Source: Bacteroidota bacterium
GTDB lineage: Bacteria > Bacteroidota > Bacteroidia > Bacteroidales > Lentimicrobiaceae
Reading direction: 5' to 3'
Length of the DNA: 64,000 bases
Assembly (NCBI GenBank): GCA_009773515.1
Contig: WSXX01000009.1
Span: forward strand, 62,001-126,000
Made by a program: the position numbers and the translations under genes. Within the stretch, counting starts at the first letter, position 1. The number at the start of each line of letters is the position of its first letter. Shown here piece by piece: positions 1-8,467 of this stretch. The notes below the pieces were generated by a model. The model saw only the letters and a list, made by a program, of their open reading frames with translations, was not told where the DNA came from and searched no databases.

Positions 1-4
1 TTGA

Positions 5-1189
5 TTATTTTGCATCAACTTTTGCAAAGTTCTCTTCGAGCCAGATCGCCAATGCTTTGTCTGACAAAAACCGCTCAATAATTCTGCCTTCTTTGTCAAT
101 CAGCACAAAAGCCGGAAATCCTGAAATCTGATATTCAGAAAGTAAAGGAGATTTCATGCCCAGCGTATCATTTACATTGTTCCACCAGAGTTTATCCAGA
201 TTTACAGCATTTGTGAAGCGATCCATAAACGGATCAAACGAAACAGCAAAAACTGCAAAACCATCACCTTTATATTTTTCATACAATTCCTTAATTCCGG
301 CATTGCTTTTCCGGCTCAGGGCATCGGTTGGTGTCCAGAAATAGATGAGCGTAATTTTCCCAGGCTTATCTTTAAGATTCATTACCTGACCCGATGTTCC
401 CGGCAGACTGATTTCAGGCGCTATTGATCCGGGTGTAAGATTGAGCATGGCTTCACGCTCTGCTTCTATCCGGTTTCTCAATCGATTTGCCCGTGAATGA
501 AAAAACGCAACGTGCTTATTTCCCTTGTGATAAAGTTGCAAAAGAGAATCAACCACAAAGAAATGATTGTAATCTGTTGTTTCATCGAATAAAACTGCAC
601 GACCAGGCATTGCATTGATGACCAGAATATTGCTCAGCAAAGAAGGATTAGACTGAATAAAAGCAATTGCTTCGTTTTTAAGTTCAAACTTTATGCGGTT
701 AAATGCTGAATCGGTAGTTGCCCGTATTTTTGCAAAATCAGGAGTATGGCGGGCATTAAGCATTGCCCTTGTCAATGAATCCATGCTGGCTTCTGCAGAG
801 GAAATTCCAGATGAGAATTCAGCATAAATTTCAGCCTCACGTCCACCCTGCACAACAGCTTTTAACGAAGGATTAAAGTCAAATTGAAGAGAATCGCCCG
901 GAAATGCAGGAAAGACAACAGAAACAGAGCGTCCTTTTTTAAAGAAGTAGAATCCTTCACCTTCAACCGCAATCCGCAACCGGAAATTTCCATTTCCATC
1001 AGGTTTTACTGAATCAATGGGATAACTTGAAGCGGTGTCAACTGAAAACAAAACAAGATAACCTGATTCGTAGCCGGCGATACTTCCGCTTAACTGAATG
1101 GCATCTGAATAATCAGTGTTATTGCACGACTCAAAGATGAGAATGGACGCAATTGAAATTGCAAGAAGAAAGTGTTTTTGAAAAAACAT
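5..1189 (-). CDS. Thioredoxin-fold (TlpA-like) lipoprotein lacking the CxxC
   Basis: The 394-residue product has an N-terminal hydrophobic signal with a cysteine at residue 22 (a weak lipobox), a beta-rich N-terminal half resembling the DUF4369-type region of Bacteroidota TlpA-like proteins, a helical middle part, and a C-terminal AhpC/TSA/TlpA thioredoxin domain from about residue 251. The segment after the first strand reads FW-TPTDALSR (residues 284-293), so the two positions of the usual CxxC are Asp289 and Ser292. The cis-proline loop (GFPAF, Pro359) is kept. It therefore has the fold but cannot do dithiol chemistry and is more likely a binding or structural periplasmic protein. It lies downstream of lpxK and the purine nucleoside phosphorylase on the same strand, 38 bp after the latter. 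Fold assignment is firm; function is not known. Confidence 0.8.
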   Translation of the reverse strand: MFFQKHFLLAISIASILIFESCNNTDYSDAIQLSGSIAGYESGYLVLFSVDTASSYPIDSVKPDGNGNFRLRIAVEGEGFYFFKKGRSVSVVFPAFPGDSLQFDFNPSLKAVVQGGREAEIYAEFSSGISSAEASMDSLTRAMLNARHTPDFAKIRATTDSAFNRIKFELKNEAIAFIQSNPSLLSNILVINAMPGRAVLFDETTDYNHFFVVDSLLQLYHKGNKHVAFFHSRANRLRNRIEAEREAMLNLTPGSIAPEISLPGTSGQVMNLKDKPGKITLIYFWTPTDALSRKSNAGIKELYEKYKGDGFAVFAVSFDPFMDRFTNAVNLDKLWWNNVNDTLGMKSPLLSEYQISGFPAFVLIDKEGRIIERFLSDKALAIWLEENFAKVDAK

Positions 1190-1227
1190 TACACAGTATC
1201 AGGTTTGCCGGATATTTAACGGCTGAA

Positions 1228-2046
1228 TCAGAATTCAGTTTCCTTCAGCAACTCAATGATAATTTTTGTCATCCTTGGCTCTGCCCTTCTGGCTGCATCC
1301 AAAACCTGTTTATGTGAAATCTCCACAATTTTCCCGGGAACACCAAGATCAGAGATAACAGAAACAGCAAAAACAGGAATATCCATATGCCGGGCAACCA
1401 TCACTTCAGGAACAGTTGACATTCCAACGGCATCAGCACCAATAATATGAAGGTATCGGTATTCGGCAGGAGTTTCAAATGTTGGACCGGTTACAGCTGC
1501 GTAAACACCGGTTCTGAAAGGAATAGCTGCACGACTGGCGATGCTTGCTGCCTGATCGAGAATCTTTCGGTCATAAGCTTCGCTCAGATCCGGAAAACGA
1601 GGGCCGAGTTCTTCGTAATTTTTACCAAGTAGCGGGTTATCACCCATCAGGTTGATGTGGTCGGTAATAAACATGATATCACCAACATCAAAACCAGGAT
1701 TTAAACCACCGCTTGCATTAGAAACAATAAGCATTTTAATGCCAAGAAACTTCATCACCCTTATCGGGAAAGTAAGTTCTTTCATGGAATACCCTTCATA
1801 AAAATGAAAGCGGCCCTGCATGGCAACAATTGGTTTATCGCCGAGTGTTCCAAAAATCAGCTGACCTTTGTGGCCTTCTACGGTAGATACCGGAAAATGA
1901 GGAATACTGCCATAAGGTATTTCGGTTTTGTTCTTAATCTCATCGACAAGTCCACCAAGCCCGGTTCCTAATATTATTCCTGTGTGCGGCACTAAATCTG
2001 TTTGTTTGCGGATAAAATCAACGCTCTCTTTAATTTTTGCTAACAT
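1228..2046 (-). CDS. punA: Purine nucleoside phosphorylase (trimeric, PunA type)
   Basis: The 272-residue length is typical of low-molecular-mass trimeric purine nucleoside phosphorylases, which cleave purine ribo- and deoxyribonucleosides with phosphate in cytosolic purine salvage. Visible family motifs are the phosphate-binding GTGLGGL (residues 27-33), GRFHFYEGY (78-86), SNASGGLNPG (109-118) and the base-binding Glu191 and Met209. The position equivalent to human Asn243 is Asp233 (in SVISDLG). In the human enzyme an Asn-to-Asp change here widens specificity towards adenosine, so this enzyme may accept 6-aminopurines; that is inference. Its start overlaps the end of lpxK by 17 bp, so the two are co-transcribed and probably translationally coupled. 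Confidence 0.92.
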   Translation of the reverse strand: MLAKIKESVDFIRKQTDLVPHTGIILGTGLGGLVDEIKNKTEIPYGSIPHFPVSTVEGHKGQLIFGTLGDKPIVAMQGRFHFYEGYSMKELTFPIRVMKFLGIKMLIVSNASGGLNPGFDVGDIMFITDHINLMGDNPLLGKNYEELGPRFPDLSEAYDRKILDQAASIASRAAIPFRTGVYAAVTGPTFETPAEYRYLHIIGADAVGMSTVPEVMVARHMDIPVFAVSVISDLGVPGKIVEISHKQVLDAARRAEPRMTKIIIELLKETEF

Positions 2047-3085
2047 ACTTCAATATTTGTTCATCGAATTGCTGCTTGTCTTCTTTATGCAGATCAACCT
2101 CAATAGGAAGATAAAACACCGGGAGTTTTTCAGCAATTTTTATCAGATCGGGTTGCAGTAAACGCATGGCATCTTTTTCAGTTGTAACAAGCAGCTTATT
2201 TCGGGTGTAAAGATCGTCAAAATTCCTTTTAATCCGGTTCATATCTTCAGATGTATATCTGTGATGATCCGGAAATCTTATTACAACCAATTCCTGAGTT
2301 TGCTTTCGCAGGTGATCCTCAATGGGATAGGTATTCGCAATGCCGGCAAAAAGAAGAATTGCACTGTATCGATGATCCTGCTTATTCTTGCAGGTTTCCT
2401 TCCATAATGAAGTTACAACTCCATATTTTATGTAAGAAAAATATATCTTTTGATGCGCTTTGGGTCGTAACTCTGAAATGAGTTGCCGCCTTACAATTGG
2501 CGATAAGGTTGTCGGAGTTTTGGTTACAATTATTATATCAGCGCGGCTTGCACCATTTATCCGTTCGCGCAGCAAACCCGCAGGCAGCAGATAATCGTGG
2601 GTATAGAGCCGGTGGTAGTCAGATAACAATATCGAGAGTCCGGGCTGCACACTTCTGTGTTGAAATGCATCATCAAGCAACAGCACTCCTGCCTGATCAT
2701 TCATTTTCAGTATATTTTTTATACCACGCCTTCTGTTTTCATCAACATACACACCTATGTTTTTGAACTTCCGGAAATACTGCATAGGTTCATCACCAAT
2801 GGTTGAAGCATTCTCATTTTCTGAGGCAGCAATAAAACCTTTTGATTTTCGCCCATATCCGCGACTGAGGGTGCAAACGCCGGAATCCGGCATTAATAAT
2901 CTGATTAAGTATTCTATGTGCGGTGTCTTGCCCGTTCCTCCGGCAGAAAGGTTACCCACAGATATTACCGGGAAATCAAATTTCTCAGAAGGAAGTAGTT
3001 TCCAATCGAAGAGCAGATTTCTGATGGAAGTTAACATTCCATATAAAATCGCAAAAGGAAGTAAAAAAAGTCTCAGGATTTCCAC
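2030..3085 (-). CDS. lpxK: Tetraacyldisaccharide 4'-kinase
   Basis: LpxK phosphorylates the 4' position of the tetraacyldisaccharide-1-phosphate precursor, the sixth step of lipid A synthesis, at the inner face of the cytoplasmic membrane. The 351-residue protein has the hydrophobic N-terminal helix typical of LpxK (FLLPFAILYG) and the P-loop VGNLSAGGTGKTP at residues 43-55, followed by the family segment with GVCTLSRGYGRK. The only in-frame start that fits the family alignment is GTG at 3085; the nearby ATG at 3090 is in another frame. It is the first gene of a minus-strand run with punA and a thioredoxin-fold lipoprotein. It shows that the host makes lipid A. Confidence 0.95.
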   Translation of the reverse strand: MEILRLFLLPFAILYGMLTSIRNLLFDWKLLPSEKFDFPVISVGNLSAGGTGKTPHIEYLIRLLMPDSGVCTLSRGYGRKSKGFIAASENENASTIGDEPMQYFRKFKNIGVYVDENRRRGIKNILKMNDQAGVLLLDDAFQHRSVQPGLSILLSDYHRLYTHDYLLPAGLLRERINGASRADIIIVTKTPTTLSPIVRRQLISELRPKAHQKIYFSYIKYGVVTSLWKETCKNKQDHRYSAILLFAGIANTYPIEDHLRKQTQELVVIRFPDHHRYTSEDMNRIKRNFDDLYTRNKLLVTTEKDAMRLLQPDLIKIAEKLPVFYLPIEVDLHKEDKQQFDEQILKYVSKN

Positions 3086-3347
3086 GGCATAAAAATATCA
3101 AAATATTTTTACCTTACAAATATTTTTACATTATTATTGCGTTATTTCTTATACTGACAGAAAAACAGCAGCTTAGCCGTTTCAATTACAAATATTTGAT
3201 CTTTCACACACTGATTTTTGAGCAAAAGACTGCAAAGTAAAATATTTCACTCAAAAAAATATCAATTTTTTACACTCAATAAGTCATTTTGCAATTTTCC
3301 TTTTACAACAAAAAGCATTAGTTTTACCAATTCGAAAATTTTCAACC

Positions 3348-4442
3348 ATGCATATCAGCGAAATCATCAAACAAATTGAATCTATAGCTCCTGTTGCTTA
3401 TCAGGAATCTTACGATAACTCAGGCTTGTTAATCGGAGATTCAGCCACCGAAGCTACCGGTGCTCTTTTTACTCTTGATGTAACCGAATCTGTTGTGGAT
3501 GAAGCAATAGCTGCTGGTTACAATCTGATAATTTCGCATCATCCACTGATTTTCAAGCCCCTGAAACGTTTAAATAGCAAGAGTGATCAGGATCGCTGCA
3601 TCATAAAGGCAATAAAAAACGATATCGCTATTTATGCAGCCCATACCAATCTGGACAATACGCCGGAAGGTGTAAATGCCATGATCTGCAGTAAATTGGG
3701 ACTTAAAAAAACCAAAATACTTCAGCCAATGGGAGAAATGCTCCGCAAACTGGCCGTATTTGTGCCGCATGAGCATGCAAAAAAAGTAAGACAGTCAATG
3801 TTTGACGCCGGCGCCGGCCGAATCGGCACCTATGATCAATGTAGTTTTAACCTTGCGGGAAACGGCACATTCAGAGCCGGCGACGCTGCAACACCTTACA
3901 TTGGTGATAAGGGGATCTTACATACCGAACCTGAAACCCGTGTTGAAGTGCTGTGTGAGGCTCATAACCTTTCGGCGGTTGTTAAAGCAATGTTGCAAGC
4001 GCATCCTTACGAAGAAGTGGCTTACGATGTTTATCCCCTTCTGAATAAGAATCAATATGCAGGATCAGGAATGATCGGCGAGCTTGAAGTACCTATGGAT
4101 GAAAAATCATTTTTACTGATGGTAAAAGAGACATTCGGAACCGGAGTTCTGAAACATTCTCCGCTTACCCATAAAAAAATTGAGAAGGTTTCCGTGTGCG
4201 GAGGATCAGGTAATTTTCTGATTCCACAGGCGATGGCTTCAGGCGCAGATGTTTTTATAACCGGTGAGCTAAAATACCACGATTATTTTCTTGCCGAAGA
4301 CAGAATTTTACTCGTTGAAGCCGGACATTATGAAACTGAACAATTCACGAAAGAATTATTATATCAGATTGTTAAAGAAAAATTTACTACCTTTGCAACC
4401 CGAATTTCTGCTATTCCGACTAATCCAGTCAATTACCTGTAA
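3348..4442 (+). CDS. NIF3-like dinuclear metal-binding protein (YqfO/YbgI family)
   Basis: This 364-residue protein belongs to the NIF3 family of hexameric dinuclear metal proteins; COG0327 members are widely conserved but their reaction is unsettled (GTP cyclohydrolase I type 2 has been suggested for some). Metal ligands are visible in ISHHPLIF (His66-His67 region), AAHTNLDN and the C-terminal GHYETE. Between the two halves, roughly residues 130-230, lies the PII/CutA-like insert found in longer members such as Bacillus YqfO, here with the conserved AHPYEEVAYDVYPL. It sits 24 bp upstream of the zinc-ribbon coiled-coil gene; this pairing is common in Bacteroidota and suggests one transcript. 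Confidence 0.9.
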   Translation: MHISEIIKQIESIAPVAYQESYDNSGLLIGDSATEATGALFTLDVTESVVDEAIAAGYNLIISHHPLIFKPLKRLNSKSDQDRCIIKAIKNDIAIYAAHTNLDNTPEGVNAMICSKLGLKKTKILQPMGEMLRKLAVFVPHEHAKKVRQSMFDAGAGRIGTYDQCSFNLAGNGTFRAGDAATPYIGDKGILHTEPETRVEVLCEAHNLSAVVKAMLQAHPYEEVAYDVYPLLNKNQYAGSGMIGELEVPMDEKSFLLMVKETFGTGVLKHSPLTHKKIEKVSVCGGSGNFLIPQAMASGADVFITGELKYHDYFLAEDRILLVEAGHYETEQFTKELLYQIVKEKFTTFATRISAIPTNPVNYL

Positions 4443-4466
4443 ATCAATATAATAACTCCGATTCCC

Positions 4467-5330
4467 ATGGCAAAATCAACGTCAAAAGCTAAAGTTTCCG
4501 CTTCAACTGAATCATCAGACCTTCAGGAAACAGAGGTTCAAAGCCACATTTCTGCACACGTACAGCTCACCCACAGTGATGTTGACGAAACTGATATTTC
4601 GATCGAGAAAAAGCTTATCGCATTATACAGCCTCCAGCAGATTGATTCTCAGATTGATAAGATCAAGATCATAAGAGGAGAACTGCCACTTGAAGTTGAG
4701 GATCTTGAAGATGAGATTATCGGACTTCAAACGCGCATCGATAACCACATTCAGGAAATTGAAACCCTGAAAACCTCGGTTAAGGATAAAGATAACGCCA
4801 TCAAGGAGAGCCAACTGCAGATCAAACGCTACGAAGAGCAGCAAATGAATGTGCGCAATAACCGCGAATACGATTCATTGTCGAAAGAAATTGAATTTCA
4901 GAACCTTGAAATCGCACTTGCTGAAAAGCGTATCAAAGAATTTACACATTTGCTCAATCTGAAAAACGAAGAGATTACTGCTGCTCAGAATGTACTTGAT
5001 GATCGCAAAAACGACCTTGAAATCAAGAAAAGCGAGCTGGCCGATATCGTTAGTGAAACTGAAAAAGAAGAGCAGAACCTGCATTCAAAATCAGAAGAAT
5101 TTCAGCGCTTTATCGAGGAAAGATTACTCACTGCCTACAAACGCATCCGCAAAAATGCCCGTAACGGACTGGCTGTGGTAAGCGTAGAACGCGATGCCTG
5201 CGGTGGATGTTTCAGTGCCATTCCTCCTCAGAGGCAGCTCGACATCAGAATGCATAAAAAAATCATAGTTTGCGAATACTGCGGCCGTATTCTTGTTGAC
5301 CATGGCCTGGCAGCAAGTATCAATAATTAA
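4467..5330 (+). CDS. Coiled-coil protein with C4-type zinc ribbon (CdsZ/DUF164-like)
   Basis: The 287-residue protein starts with a polar low-complexity stretch (residues 1-45), continues with a long antiparallel-looking coiled coil rich in Glu, Lys and Ile (about 60-225), and ends in a zinc ribbon whose ligands are the pairs in ACGGC and CEYCGR. This is the DUF164/COG1579 architecture. Members have been proposed to act in nucleic-acid or polymer binding, but no reaction is established. It follows the NIF3-like gene by 24 bp and a strong stem-loop terminator follows at 5359-5389. Confidence 0.85.
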   Translation: MAKSTSKAKVSASTESSDLQETEVQSHISAHVQLTHSDVDETDISIEKKLIALYSLQQIDSQIDKIKIIRGELPLEVEDLEDEIIGLQTRIDNHIQEIETLKTSVKDKDNAIKESQLQIKRYEEQQMNVRNNREYDSLSKEIEFQNLEIALAEKRIKEFTHLLNLKNEEITAAQNVLDDRKNDLEIKKSELADIVSETEKEEQNLHSKSEEFQRFIEERLLTAYKRIRKNARNGLAVVSVERDACGGCFSAIPPQRQLDIRMHKKIIVCEYCGRILVDHGLAASINN

Positions 5331-5358
5331 TCCCGGTTTTCACCAGATTAAAACATAT

Positions 5359-5389
5359 AAAAGGAAAGTCGGAAGGCTTTCCTTTTTTT
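5359..5389 (+). terminator. Rho-independent terminator after the NIF3/zinc-ribbon pair
   Basis: A perfect 10-bp stem (5359-5368 with 5377-5386, AAAAGGAAAG/CTTTCCTTTT) encloses an 8-nt loop and runs into a T tract. It ends the transcript of the two upstream genes, although the following TPR gene starts only 16 bp later. Confidence 0.8.
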
Positions 5390-5404
5390 ATATCAGTTGC
5401 CGAA

Positions 5405-6901
5405 ATGAGAATACAAATTATACTTTGGTTATTACTCTTCGCAGCTGGCCGGATTCAGGCCGGAGATTACCAGCTTAACCAAAACTGCCTGAATGCTTAT
5501 GATCACATCCTGAGCCTCAGATTCACCAAGGCAGATGAATTTCTGAAAGCTGAAAGCAAAGCAAATCCGGACAACAGGATTGTTTCCTACCTCGAAAACT
5601 ATGCTGATTTCCTCGAAGTAATAATTTCAGAAGATAAAAATAAGTATCAAAGTTTTTCGGCAAACAAAAACAGGCTGCTGAAAAATCTGGAATCCGGAAA
5701 TCCTCTGTCACCCTGGCATCTTTACACGCAGGCACAACTTAACCTTCAACAGGCTTTTGCAGCAGCTCGTTTCGGGGAATACAGCAGTGCCGCACTCGAA
5801 ATAAATAAAGCCTATCGCCTGCTTTTGAAAAATTCCAAACTCTACCCTTCATTCCAACCAAATCAGGTTGCACTTGGACTTATGCAGGTACTGATCGGAT
5901 CAATTCCTCAGAATTATCAGTGGGTAACGAAAATTTTATCACTGCAGGGAACTGTTGAACAAGGCATAAGCAACATGCAAAAAGTCCTCAACGATCCGGC
6001 AACAGATCAAATCTATCCTTTTCTGAAAGCAGAAACCCTATTTCTGCTCACTTTCACTACTTTTAATCTATCACAAAATCCCGAAGAAACTGACTTTATA
6101 AACGACCATCTGAACAGCAGTAAAAATCAGGAAATGATTATAAACAATCCGCTACTCATATATGCAAAATCAGTTTTTCTGATGCACACAGGCAGAAATG
6201 AGCTGGCATTGAAAACATTAAAATCTGCGCCCACATCGAAAGATTATTACCCGTTTTATTACCTGCAATACCTCACAGGATCAGCCAAACTAAACCGAAT
6301 GGATAAAGATGCAGAAATTTGGTTTCTGAGGTATGTAAACAATTTTAAAGGCAACAGCTTCATCAAGTCTGCTTATCAGCGTCTTGCCTGGATCGCACTG
6401 ATAAATGGCGATGAAATCAAATACAAAAACTACATGCAGCGGGTTATTCTGCTGGGAAATACAGCCATTGACGGGGATAAACAGGCGCTTAAAGAAGCCA
6501 ACACAGGCAAAATACCAAATACTAAATTATTAAAAGCCAGACTATTATCAGATGGCGGGTATTATGCTGAAGCCCAAAATGTACTTTCCTCCGTTGAAAA
6601 AACAGAATTGAAAGACAATCACGAAATTACAGAATTCAGATATCGGCTTGCGCGCAACAATCACAAATGGGGAAAAACTGCATTGGCAAAAGCAGAATAT
6701 GATCAAACTATAAATCTGGGCAAAGACCAGAAATGGTATTTTGCGGCCAATTCAGCATTACAACTTGCTTTGATATATGAAGCAGAGGGCAACCTTGAAA
6801 AAGCCAGACATTATTTCGAAATGTGCCTGACGATGGATTACGATGAATACCGCACAAGCATCAGCCAAAAGGCAAAAGCGGGGCTCAATCGTCTGAAATA
6901 A
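5405..6901 (+). CDS. Secreted tetratricopeptide-repeat protein of unknown function
   Basis: I do not recognise a named family. The 498-residue product begins with a typical signal peptide (MRIQIILWLLLFAAGRIQAG, likely cleaved near residue 20), so it acts in the periplasm or at the outer membrane. The remainder is almost wholly alpha-helical with degenerate TPR-like units. The best are near the C terminus, with the typical LALIYEAEGNLEKARHYFE pattern (around residues 450-470), which suggests a protein-interaction scaffold. It is transcribed alone: a terminator lies just upstream, and the next gene is convergent with another terminator between them. Confidence 0.75.
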   Translation: MRIQIILWLLLFAAGRIQAGDYQLNQNCLNAYDHILSLRFTKADEFLKAESKANPDNRIVSYLENYADFLEVIISEDKNKYQSFSANKNRLLKNLESGNPLSPWHLYTQAQLNLQQAFAAARFGEYSSAALEINKAYRLLLKNSKLYPSFQPNQVALGLMQVLIGSIPQNYQWVTKILSLQGTVEQGISNMQKVLNDPATDQIYPFLKAETLFLLTFTTFNLSQNPEETDFINDHLNSSKNQEMIINNPLLIYAKSVFLMHTGRNELALKTLKSAPTSKDYYPFYYLQYLTGSAKLNRMDKDAEIWFLRYVNNFKGNSFIKSAYQRLAWIALINGDEIKYKNYMQRVILLGNTAIDGDKQALKEANTGKIPNTKLLKARLLSDGGYYAEAQNVLSSVEKTELKDNHEITEFRYRLARNNHKWGKTALAKAEYDQTINLGKDQKWYFAANSALQLALIYEAEGNLEKARHYFEMCLTMDYDEYRTSISQKAKAGLNRLK

Positions 6902-6922
6902 AAGCAATTGCTGTTTATCAGC

Positions 6923-6950
6923 AAAAAAAAGCGGATCCACAAAGATCCGC
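6923..6950 (-). terminator. Terminator of the FadL-like gene (minus strand)
   Basis: Read on the minus strand, the stem GCGGATC/GATCCGC (6931-6937 with 6944-6950, 6-nt loop) is followed by eight T residues (6923-6930). It ends the minus-strand transcript of the 7.0-10.3 kb pair; without a T tract on the plus side it is a poorer terminator for the convergent TPR gene. Confidence 0.8.
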
Positions 6951-6996
6951 CTTAAAGAGCATGTATATTGAGTTGTCTGAGCAGGGTTAAGTCAGA

Positions 6997-8436
6997 TTAG
7001 TACTTAATACCAAGTGTCAAAAGGAATGAATTGTTAAATGTGTTAGTTGCCGCAGCGTTCACCTGACCGCTGTACAGGTAATATTCATCTTCGAACTGCG
7101 ATCCAACCCAGGCCATATCAATGTAAAAATTCTTTTCACGGATACCAATTCCGGCTGAATATGTGCTGATGGCTGAATTTGTTCCATAGCGGTAAGGATT
7201 TCCTGAAATTCCGTATCCACCTCTGAAATTAATGGCACCATATCTCCATTCGGTTCCGAACCTCAGGTTATGTGCTTCCTGATAAAATGATCTGATGGAT
7301 TGATTTTCATCATAAAAATCATAATCGGGGGCACGCAATCTTGAAGTGGTGTAATCAACAAACTCATAATCAGCAGAGATCACACCTGATTTTCCAATAA
7401 TAAAACCAATACTTCCTATTGCACGCATCGGAGTATTTAGTTCATATTCATAAATTCCATCGGAGCTTGATGTGGCAGTAAACCCGTTGTCGTAGCGGGC
7501 ACGCATGGTAGCTCCGTAGTTATCCGACATAGAAGAGTAGAATGTTGGCGTATGAATTGCGCCACCAAGCCTCAACCAATCGGTTGCTCTGAAAATCATT
7601 CCAAACTTAAAGTTAATTCCTGTTCCTGAAGTTTCAAGGAAATCAGTGCGTGTCATTGAGTTAAAAACAGTATTGTCATCGGCCAGCGCAGTTTCAGTGA
7701 AGGTTGAATTTTCAATATACCTGATATATGGAACACCAACAGTTGCACCCAGGTAGAGCCTGTCGTTGTAATTGGCTCCAAGACTGAATACCATTTCGTT
7801 GATCGATCCTTTACTATCTATACTCTTCCTTTGATTTACACCACCGTTGGGTTTATCAATACCATAGCGCCAGTTTGCTGAATCAACAACAAAAAGAAGT
7901 TCAGTATCATAGGCAAGGCGGGTATCAAATGCGCCAAGATCATCAGGATGAACCCCCTGAGCACTTTCAAGATAAGGAGTCAGAAAAGAAGATTGCAGGT
8001 TGTCGCTGTCAATATTCACGCGGTTGTTAAAATTGGCCAAACGATTGATTCCGAATCCGAACTGGATATTTTTCCACGCCGACTGCGAATTTCTGCTTTC
8101 TGCAGAGCTGGCCATTACAATTCCGGCACTTCCAAGGTTAAAATTATACCTTGAATCCTCCCTGAAATTACCGTTAAGCAAAGCTTCAGTGCGGGTTATA
8201 CCAATTGAAGGTGTGATACTGATTTCTGAACTTCTGTATAAACCAATGCCAGCAGGGTTGTGGCTCAGGGTTGTGAAATCTGCACCCAATGCTCCAAAAG
8301 CCCCACCCATAGCTACAAATCTGGCCGATCCTGAGTAGTTTAACCTCGAATAACGAAGTGCATCTATTTCATTCTGGGCAATTACTTCAATTGAAAAAAG
8401 TGAAGCAATCATTAGTATAGAAACAAGTTTTTTCAT
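6997..8436 (-). CDS. OmpP1/FadL-type outer-membrane transporter
   Basis: Starting at the ATG at 8436 the product is 479 residues and begins with a clean signal peptide (MKKLVSILMIASLFSIEVIAQ). A longer reading frame to 8481 would place 15 polar residues before it and nearly abut the upstream gene, so I reject that start. The mature N terminus carries the family pattern with SARFVAMGGAFGALGAD and LSHNPAGIGLYR, the hatch/plug region of FadL-type proteins, followed by alternating beta strands typical of a 14-stranded barrel and a terminal aromatic-ended strand. Family members import hydrophobic compounds such as fatty acids or aromatics; the substrate here is unknown. It lies 31 bp downstream of the low-complexity lipoprotein gene, on the same transcript. 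Confidence 0.88.
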   Translation of the reverse strand: MKKLVSILMIASLFSIEVIAQNEIDALRYSRLNYSGSARFVAMGGAFGALGADFTTLSHNPAGIGLYRSSEISITPSIGITRTEALLNGNFREDSRYNFNLGSAGIVMASSAESRNSQSAWKNIQFGFGINRLANFNNRVNIDSDNLQSSFLTPYLESAQGVHPDDLGAFDTRLAYDTELLFVVDSANWRYGIDKPNGGVNQRKSIDSKGSINEMVFSLGANYNDRLYLGATVGVPYIRYIENSTFTETALADDNTVFNSMTRTDFLETSGTGINFKFGMIFRATDWLRLGGAIHTPTFYSSMSDNYGATMRARYDNGFTATSSSDGIYEYELNTPMRAIGSIGFIIGKSGVISADYEFVDYTTSRLRAPDYDFYDENQSIRSFYQEAHNLRFGTEWRYGAINFRGGYGISGNPYRYGTNSAISTYSAGIGIREKNFYIDMAWVGSQFEDEYYLYSGQVNAAATNTFNNSFLLTLGIKY

Positions 8437-8467
8437 TGTTAATGAGTTTTTTTTAGTTAAACCAGAA

